Of a stretch of 64,000 bases of DNA, positions 59,258-64,000 are shown one piece after another. The notes under the pieces are model-generated. The model was not told the DNA's origin, did not search any database, and saw nothing but the letters and a program-made list of their open reading frames with translations. Source of the DNA: Terriglobia bacterium (lineage in GTDB: Bacteria > Acidobacteriota > Terriglobia > Terriglobales > Acidobacteriaceae); contig JAIQFC010000026.1 of the NCBI GenBank assembly GCA_020073465.1, positions 1 through 64,000 of the forward strand. The letters run 5' to 3'. Each line of letters opens with the position of its first letter. The first letter of the stretch is position 1. The position numbers and the translations under genes were made by a program.

Positions 59258-60084
59258 TACTTAATCACTCCGCGCTCGGAAGATTCAATGAAGCGAATCA
59301 GCATCTGTACGTCTTCCCCGCGGTCGGCTTCGGACTTCAGCTTCTCCAGTGCCTGCGACGTATTCATCTTCGAGGCCAGCAGGACCTTGTAGGCATGCTG
59401 GATCTTACGAATGCGTTCTTTGGAGAAACCGCGACGTTCCAGCCCAACCTTGTTTAGTCCGTAGGCGTGCGTGTCGCGCGCAGCGGATGTCATCGAGAAG
59501 GGCAGAACGTCCTGCGTGATCGTGGTGCCGCCGCCAATGTAGGAGTGAGCTCCAATGCGCACAAACTGATGCACGGGACAGAGCGCCCCTACCACGGCCC
59601 ATTCTTCGACCGTAACATGTCCGCCCAGCGTGGCACCGTTGACGAGCATGGCATGATCGCCAACCACCGAGTCATGTCCGATGTGGGTATAGGCCATGAT
59701 CAGGATGTGACTGCCAATTCTTGTCAGCCCGCCACCTTTGACTGTGCCGCGGTTGATGGTGACGCACTCGCGAATTTCGTTGTGATCGCCAATTTCGAGG
59801 CGCGTTGGCTCGCCTCTGTAGGAAACATCTTGCGGCGCCATACCGATGGCACAAAAGGGAAAGAAGCCATTGTCGGCTCCAATCTTTGTGGGACCGTCAA
59901 TGGTCACGTGTGAGACCAGGTTGCACCCCTCCCCAAGCTCGACCTCCTGACCTATCACGCAGTAGGGACCGATCTTGCACGAGGCAGGAATCCTGGCGCG
60001 AGGATCAATGATTGCGGTGGGATGGACGTTCATGGCTGAGTCGCTAGATTCATGCGCCGCCGCCGGCTCTGGAAAGGGGTTCAT
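59257..60084 (-). CDS. lpxA: UDP-N-acetylglucosamine O-acyltransferase
   Basis: LpxA adds a 3-hydroxyacyl chain to UDP-GlcNAc, the first lipid A step. The 275 residues form a left-handed beta helix of hexapeptide repeats ([20 protein letters not shown]), with the active-site region [17 protein letters not shown] and [14 protein letters not shown], and a C-terminal helical part. Its ATG overlaps the fabZ stop (ATGA); ATG 60033 would remove 17 residues. An intact lipid A pathway supports an outer membrane. Confidence 0.96.
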   Translation of the reverse strand: MNPFPEPAAAHESSDSAMNVHPTAIIDPRARIPASCKIGPYCVIGQEVELGEGCNLVSHVTIDGPTKIGADNGFFPFCAIGMAPQDVSYRGEPTRLEIGDHNEIRECVTINRGTVKGGGLTRIGSHILIMAYTHIGHDSVVGDHAMLVNGATLGGHVTVEEWAVVGALCPVHQFVRIGAHSYIGGGTTITQDVLPFSMTSAARDTHAYGLNKVGLERRGFSKERIRKIQHAYKVLLASKMNTSQALEKLKSEADRGEDVQMLIRFIESSERGVIK

Positions 60085-60620
60085 TCCGCAGCGCCGGTTC
60101 TATCGGAATCCTCGCCACGTCCTCGCGAGCTGTCAATCAGCTGGCACGACACAGTCGCTTCCGCAACGCGCTTTTCTGCAACGTAGGCAGAGCCGTGCAT
60201 CTTCGCGGCGATCATGCGCGGCATCATCCGCCAGCCTACGACCTCGACTTCGAGTCGCAATTGGTCCCCAGGACTTACGGGACGCCGGAACCGGGCGCGT
60301 TCGATGCCGGTGAATACGATGACTTTGTCGTTGCGGTCTTCCACTTCAGTGAGCAGCAGCGCGCCTCCAGCCTGGGCGATGGCCTCGACGATCAGCACGC
60401 CGGGCATGATCGGCAGGCCCGGGAAGTGACCGTTGAAGAAGGGTTCATTGATGGTTACGTTCTTGATGGCGACGATGCGCTCCTTGCGCCTGATTTCGAG
60501 AACCCGGTCAATGAGCAGCAAGGGATAGCGGTGCGGCAAAATTTTGAGGATGTCGTGGATATCCAGCCCGGATTTCGCGCCAGACGGCGCCTCGGAGTCA
60601 GGGTGAGTGCTCTCGGTCAT
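60081..60620 (-). CDS. fabZ: 3-hydroxyacyl-ACP dehydratase
   Basis: FabZ dehydrates 3-hydroxyacyl-ACP in fatty acid synthesis. From ATG 60620 there are 179 residues. The active site is H65 in [12 protein letters not shown] and E79 in [28 protein letters not shown] is the family start. lpxA follows with an ATGA overlap, the usual fabZ-lpxA order; both draw on the same 3-hydroxyacyl-ACP. The tail after QLIDSS is variable. Confidence 0.95.
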   Translation of the reverse strand: MTESTHPDSEAPSGAKSGLDIHDILKILPHRYPLLLIDRVLEIRRKERIVAIKNVTINEPFFNGHFPGLPIMPGVLIVEAIAQAGGALLLTEVEDRNDKVIVFTGIERARFRRPVSPGDQLRLEVEVVGWRMMPRMIAAKMHGSAYVAEKRVAEATVSCQLIDSSRGRGEDSDRTGAAE

Positions 60621-60711
60621 GGAGTTCGTCTCAAGCGGCCTGAAGATTATACTGTACCGCACTGCACTTAGGCCGCATCCCAGAACCCTGCTGGAAAGAG
60701 AACTGAGTTAA

Positions 60712-61893
60712 ATGACCCGCAAGAAATCACAACACTCCACGAAAGCTGCATCGCTGCCCGACTGGTGCGAGCGCCTGCGCTACTTCGAAGCGAAGCAACC
60801 CCAGATGGTGGAAACGATCCGCGAGTTGGTCGAGATCGAATCGCCGAGCGACAACAAAGCGGCTGCCGACCGCATGGGAATGTTTCTGGCGGAAAAATTC
60901 AGGACGCTCAGCGGAACGTTGCGCCTGCATCGTGCCGAGCGCTACGGCGATCACCTGCAGTTCAGCCTGCCCGGGCGCGGCACAGCCAAGCCGGTACTGC
61001 TACTTGGACACTTCGATACGGTCTACCCGCTGGGAACGCTGGAAACAATGCTTTGCGGAATCGCGGGGGACCGCCTGCATGGGCCGGGCGTGCTCGACAT
61101 GAAGTCGGGTATTGCGCTGATGTTCTACGCGATTGAAGCGCTGCAGAATTGGCATGGGGGGCTTCCTCGACCCGTCACTATATTTCTGGTTTCGGACGAA
61201 GAAGTCGGGAGCGAATCTTCGCGGAAGACCACGGAGGCTCTTGCCAGAGAGTCGGCCGCTGTTCTGGTGCTGGAACCGGGCGCGGGACTTGCCGTGAAGA
61301 CTGCCCGCAAAGGAGTTGGAGAGTACACGCTGAAGGTGAAGGGCGTCGCAGCGCACGCGGGCCTTGATCCGGGCAAGGGCCACAGCGCCATCCTCGAGTT
61401 GGCGCGGCAGGTAGCGGCAGTATCGAAGCTGAACGATTTACGGAAAGGTCTTTCGGTGAACGTGGGCTTGATCCAAGGCGGCACGCGAACCAATGTGATT
61501 GCCGCGCAAGCCACCGCTGACATCGATGTGCGCATCAAGAGCGCAAAGCAAGCCGCCACGATGGACCGGCGCCTGCGCGCGCTCAAGGCTTTTGACAAGC
61601 ACTGCCAACTCGAGATCACCGGCGGCATCAACCGAATGCCCATGGAGCGAACGGCGGGCGTCGCGGCGCTTTACGGGAAGGCTCAGGCAATCGCGAAGCA
61701 GATCGGGTGGAAGCTTCAGGAGGCGGCCGTCGGTGGCGGTTCGGATGGAAACTTCACTGCGGGCATTGGAATTCCCACGCTCGATGGCATGGGCGGTGTA
61801 GGAGAGGGAGCCCACGCGGTGCACGAACACATTGTGATTTCAGAGTTGCCACGCCGGGCGCTGCTGCTGGCGGGGATGATCGAAAGCGCTTGA
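60712..61893 (+). CDS. M20-family metallopeptidase (glutamate carboxypeptidase-like)
   Basis: A 393-residue two-zinc peptidase. Metal ligands are H100 (LLGHFDTVYP), D129 (GVLDMKSG) and the acid pair E163/E164 (SDEEVGSES), with a C-terminal His in AHAVHEHIV. Carboxypeptidase G2 and acetylornithine deacetylase are relatives; the substrate is not shown. No signal peptide is clear. It is divergent from fabZ and convergent with the next gene. Confidence 0.9.
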   Translation: MTRKKSQHSTKAASLPDWCERLRYFEAKQPQMVETIRELVEIESPSDNKAAADRMGMFLAEKFRTLSGTLRLHRAERYGDHLQFSLPGRGTAKPVLLLGHFDTVYPLGTLETMLCGIAGDRLHGPGVLDMKSGIALMFYAIEALQNWHGGLPRPVTIFLVSDEEVGSESSRKTTEALARESAAVLVLEPGAGLAVKTARKGVGEYTLKVKGVAAHAGLDPGKGHSAILELARQVAAVSKLNDLRKGLSVNVGLIQGGTRTNVIAAQATADIDVRIKSAKQAATMDRRLRALKAFDKHCQLEITGGINRMPMERTAGVAALYGKAQAIAKQIGWKLQEAAVGGGSDGNFTAGIGIPTLDGMGGVGEGAHAVHEHIVISELPRRALLLAGMIESA

Positions 61894-61894
61894 A

Positions 61895-62572
61895 TTATTC
61901 CCTGGGCACGAGGACCAGGAAGTAGTCCATCTTGTCGCCCTTCACGAAATCGTACTGTTCTGCCAGCTTGTAGCCAGCTTCCGTTGCCTCGCGGATCACG
62001 ACGTCCTTGGCTACGCCGTGGTTCTCGCCATCTCCGTTGCGGTCGATGATTCCGACCTTGGCTCCGGGACGAAGTGCGGCTCTCAGGTTCCGCAAGAGAA
62101 CTATCGGCTCCGCCACCTCGTGATAGGTCTTCAGAAGCAGCACCGAGTCAACTGAGCCGGCCGGAAGCAGCGGGTCGTCGGTTTTGCTGAGGATTGTCTT
62201 TACGTTCCGCAGGTGCTCCTTCTCGGCTCGATCGTGGATGTAGTGGATGGCTTCGGGGTTGATGTCGACGGCATACACGAGTCCGGCTTCGCCCGTCTTC
62301 CGGGCGGCACGCACCGTGAACCAGCCTGAGCCTGCCCCGATATCGGCCACGTTCTTGCCCGGGATGATGCCGAGAATGTCGATCACGCGATTGATTTGCA
62401 GGCGTTCGTCTCGTCCTTCGGAATCGAAGATCGAGAGATCCCCCGTGTAGGGCTCGCTTGTCTTGCGCTGCTCGCCGCTGACCGGAGCTTGAGGGGAACT
62501 CTGGGAGTAGACACAGCTGAAGCTGCAAAAGCAGAACACCAGTACGAGCGCGAGAATGCGACGTCTCAGCAT
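61895..62572 (-). CDS. SAM-dependent methyltransferase with an N-terminal signal
   Basis: A 225-residue class I methyltransferase. Motif I is VADIGAGSG (75-83), followed by YAVDINPEAIHYI and VDSVLLLKTYHEV. It starts with an unusual export-like signal (LALVLVFCFCSFSCVYSQ) that would place the enzyme outside the cytoplasm, where SAM is normally absent; such secreted methyltransferase-fold proteins are known in related bacteria. Substrate unknown. Its stop is two bases from that of the M20 gene. Confidence 0.82.
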   Translation of the reverse strand: MLRRRILALVLVFCFCSFSCVYSQSSPQAPVSGEQRKTSEPYTGDLSIFDSEGRDERLQINRVIDILGIIPGKNVADIGAGSGWFTVRAARKTGEAGLVYAVDINPEAIHYIHDRAEKEHLRNVKTILSKTDDPLLPAGSVDSVLLLKTYHEVAEPIVLLRNLRAALRPGAKVGIIDRNGDGENHGVAKDVVIREATEAGYKLAEQYDFVKGDKMDYFLVLVPRE

Positions 62573-62767
62573 GCCGAACCGACCTCCGCGGGCCCTACCC
62601 TTCAGGAGATAGACTCCGGCGGCGCGCCTGAGTTAGCAAGCTGCCGAACTGCTCCCTTGGCCACAGGGGCACGGTTTCTTTGACTCCGGCCGAGTAGCAG
62701 CCTAGAATCTAGGTGGTAGAGTTGGCGCGTTAATCTCACAATCCGCACCGATGGAGGAGGTTTTAGC

Positions 62768-62944
62768 ATGGGAAGTAAACTGGGACTGCCGGAGATCCTT
62801 CTCATCGTGGGCATTGCACTTCTGCTGTTTGGCCCGAGCAAGTTCGCCACGCTGGGAAAGAGTCTTGGGGAAGGACTTCGGAATTTCAAGTCTGCGATAA
62901 AGGAGGGCGAGGAACCGAAGAAGGACGAGCAGAACAAGTCGTAG
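62768..62944 (+). CDS. tatA: Sec-independent translocase subunit TatA
   Basis: A 58-residue protein read from ATG 62768 to TAG at 62942-62944, missed by length cutoffs. It has the TatA/E plan: LGLPEILLIVGIALLLFGPS, the FGPSKF hinge, then the amphipathic LGKSLGEGLRNFKSAIK and a charged tail. GGAGGAGG lies about 9 bases before the start. TatA forms the Tat pore for folded proteins. tatB and tatC are not adjacent, so this is a separate locus. Confidence 0.92.
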   Translation: MGSKLGLPEILLIVGIALLLFGPSKFATLGKSLGEGLRNFKSAIKEGEEPKKDEQNKS

Positions 62945-62951
62945 GCCAGCC

Positions 62952-63509
62952 TCAGAATTGTCCCCGCTCACGGAGCATCTGGTACACCAGCGCAATCGGT
63001 AATCCCACCACATTGCTGTAGTCGCCCTCAATTCGCGGAATCCAGCGTGAGGCCATTCCCTGGATCGCATAGGCGCCGGCTTTGTCCATCGGTTCGCCGG
63101 TCGAGACGTAAGCGCGAATATCGTCGTCAGACAACTCGGCCATGGTTACAAGTGTGGTTTCGCAACGCGTGTCTTCAAAACCAGTTCCCACCAGGCAGAC
63201 GCCGGTAATGACTTCATGGGTGCGTCCGGACAGCAGGCGTAGCATCCATGCAGCGTCGGCAGCGTCGCATGGCTTACCGAGGATGGTTCCATCGATCACG
63301 ACAATTGTGTCTGCCCCAAGAACGTAATCGTGAGGCCGCGTGCGAGAGACCACCAGGGCTTTCTCCAGCGCCAGCCGCACGGCGCACTCGCGTGGAGCTT
63401 CGCCGTCCTTCGGGGTCTCATTGATGACGGCGGGCAGGACTTCAAACGAAATCCCGGCATTGCGCAGAAGCTCCTGGCGTCGCGGCGAAGCGGAGGCGAG
63501 TATGAGCAT
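62952..63509 (-). CDS. maf: Maf-type nucleotide pyrophosphatase
   Basis: Maf proteins hydrolyse non-canonical nucleoside triphosphates and slow septum formation. The 185 residues start MLILASASPRRQELLRNAG with the SPRR motif, followed by VLGADTIVVIDGTILGKP, TRCETTLVTMAELSDDDIRA and the closing GDYSNVVGLPIALVYQML. Length is typical. It converges with tatA. Confidence 0.95.
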   Translation of the reverse strand: MLILASASPRRQELLRNAGISFEVLPAVINETPKDGEAPRECAVRLALEKALVVSRTRPHDYVLGADTIVVIDGTILGKPCDAADAAWMLRLLSGRTHEVITGVCLVGTGFEDTRCETTLVTMAELSDDDIRAYVSTGEPMDKAGAYAIQGMASRWIPRIEGDYSNVVGLPIALVYQMLRERGQF

Positions 63510-63535
63510 GCGATCTGAATTCCCGTGAGTGGCGA

Positions 63536-64000
63536 CTATCGAATGCCGACCAAGCCGTGCACCGATTCGATGAGCTTGGCCGAATCGTAGCCGACGCCGT
63601 CTTTGAAGACGGTCTCGACGTTTTCAATGTCTTCGATCTTCTTCGAGGGGTCGCCTTTGATCACGACCAGGTCGCCTTGCTTGCCCGCCGCAATCGTACC
63701 GATGCGGTCGAGTTCACCCAGATACTGCGCTCCGCTGAAGGTTGCAATGTGGATCGCCTCGAGAGGAGTGAATCCCTCTTCCACCAGCAGCTCTACCTCG
63801 CGCTGATCGCCGAATCCCGCGAGGTCCCCGCCAATGCCGGTCGGGTCCTCTCCGGCCAGCAGCAGGCCTCCTGCTTTAACGAAGGCTCGTTCAAATTCCA
63901 TGTCCATGGCAAACCCTTGCGCCCAGGGACGGGGACGAACTTCGCCAGTCTTGGGATCGCGACGGGGCAGATCGAGCCGCACTCGAGTTTCGAGGAACTG
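63536..64000 (-). CDS. Amidohydrolase-family protein, C-terminal part (runs off the window)
   Basis: The frame enters from beyond 64000 and ends at 63536, giving 155 residues. GGLLLAGEDPTGIGGDL carries a metal-site aspartate and EGFTPLEAIHIATFSGAQYL, GTIAAGKQGDLVVIKGDPSK are the usual amidohydrolase C-terminal markers. The residue pattern fits imidazolonepropionase-like or prolidase-like members. The N-terminal metal ligands lie outside, so the substrate cannot be judged. Confidence 0.85.
   Translation of the reverse strand, partial: QFLETRVRLDLPRRDPKTGEVRPRPWAQGFAMDMEFERAFVKAGGLLLAGEDPTGIGGDLAGFGDQREVELLVEEGFTPLEAIHIATFSGAQYLGELDRIGTIAAGKQGDLVVIKGDPSKKIEDIENVETVFKDGVGYDSAKLIESVHGLVGIR

Noticed and set aside
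61000-61643. Minus-strand frames opposite the M20 peptidase gene
   Set aside because: Shadows of the real gene with biased composition and no recognisable family.

Overview
The window reads as a chromosomal segment of a high-GC, diderm bacterium, most likely an Acidobacteriota member (Terriglobia-like). The clues are TonB-dependent receptors with an N-terminal carboxypeptidase-regulatory-like domain, lipid A genes (fabZ-lpxA-lpxI), a winged-helix/malectin membrane protein, secreted DUF4097 and DUF2911 proteins, and very many short palindromic repeats between genes. The phylum call is inference from gene content. No rRNA, tRNA, phage or CRISPR array was found.

Layout. 0-2.9 kb: tail of a transposase, a STAS protein, two unknown genes, and a RAYT (REP-associated tyrosine transposase) beside a three-unit REP array. 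2.9-8.1 kb: ruvB, cdaA-ybbR (c-di-AMP synthesis), xseA, a DUF2905 membrane protein. 8.4-20.5 kb: envelope and secreted proteins, namely two TonB-dependent receptors (the second behind a cobalamin riboswitch, so probably a B12 receptor), a Cys-rich secreted protein, an OmpA-family protein, a BNR/YCF48-like protein, a beta-lactamase-family hydrolase, a DUF2911 protein and a degenerate receiver. 20.7-31.3 kb: acyltransferase, PilZ protein, fabF-acpP, dtd, a GT39 transferase, folP, two DUF488 proteins, a cytochrome c, selA and acpS. 31.3-41.7 kb: membrane spermidine-synthase-like protein, an orphan MCE protein, TauE/DUF1634, lipA, kbl, a malectin protein, a TPR protein. 41.7-52.1 kb: pyrB-pyrC with a GxxExxY cassette between them, paralogous lipoproteins, a GH3 enzyme, a four-helix-bundle gene, miaA and a 53-residue membrane protein, a winged-helix membrane regulator, a DUF4097 protein. 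52.1-64 kb: a VapBC-type toxin-antitoxin pair, M13 peptidase, TonB-like protein, Gfo/Idh oxidoreductase, lipid A genes, an M20 peptidase, a methyltransferase, tatA, maf, and a truncated amidohydrolase.

The most unusual theme is repeats. At least seven palindromic families lie in the spacers. Several share one plan: a small hairpin, a 21-24 nt spacer, then a larger hairpin with a TGAA-type loop and a short tail. Two copies sit in frame inside genes: a 150-bp block with 9-bp direct repeats in the BNR-like gene, and a roughly 93-bp block in selA. Separately, two small genes of unknown role (GxxExxY and four-helix bundle) are bracketed by word-like repeats. The GxxExxY gene lies between pyrB and pyrC as an ATGA-to-ATGA coupled cassette, preceded by a 39-codon copy that looks like its internal-deletion derivative. 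This is the best candidate here for an undescribed mobile unit.

Many automatic starts would run too far upstream through repeats, a riboswitch or a neighbouring gene. Starts given here use Shine-Dalgarno sites, signal peptides and family lengths.
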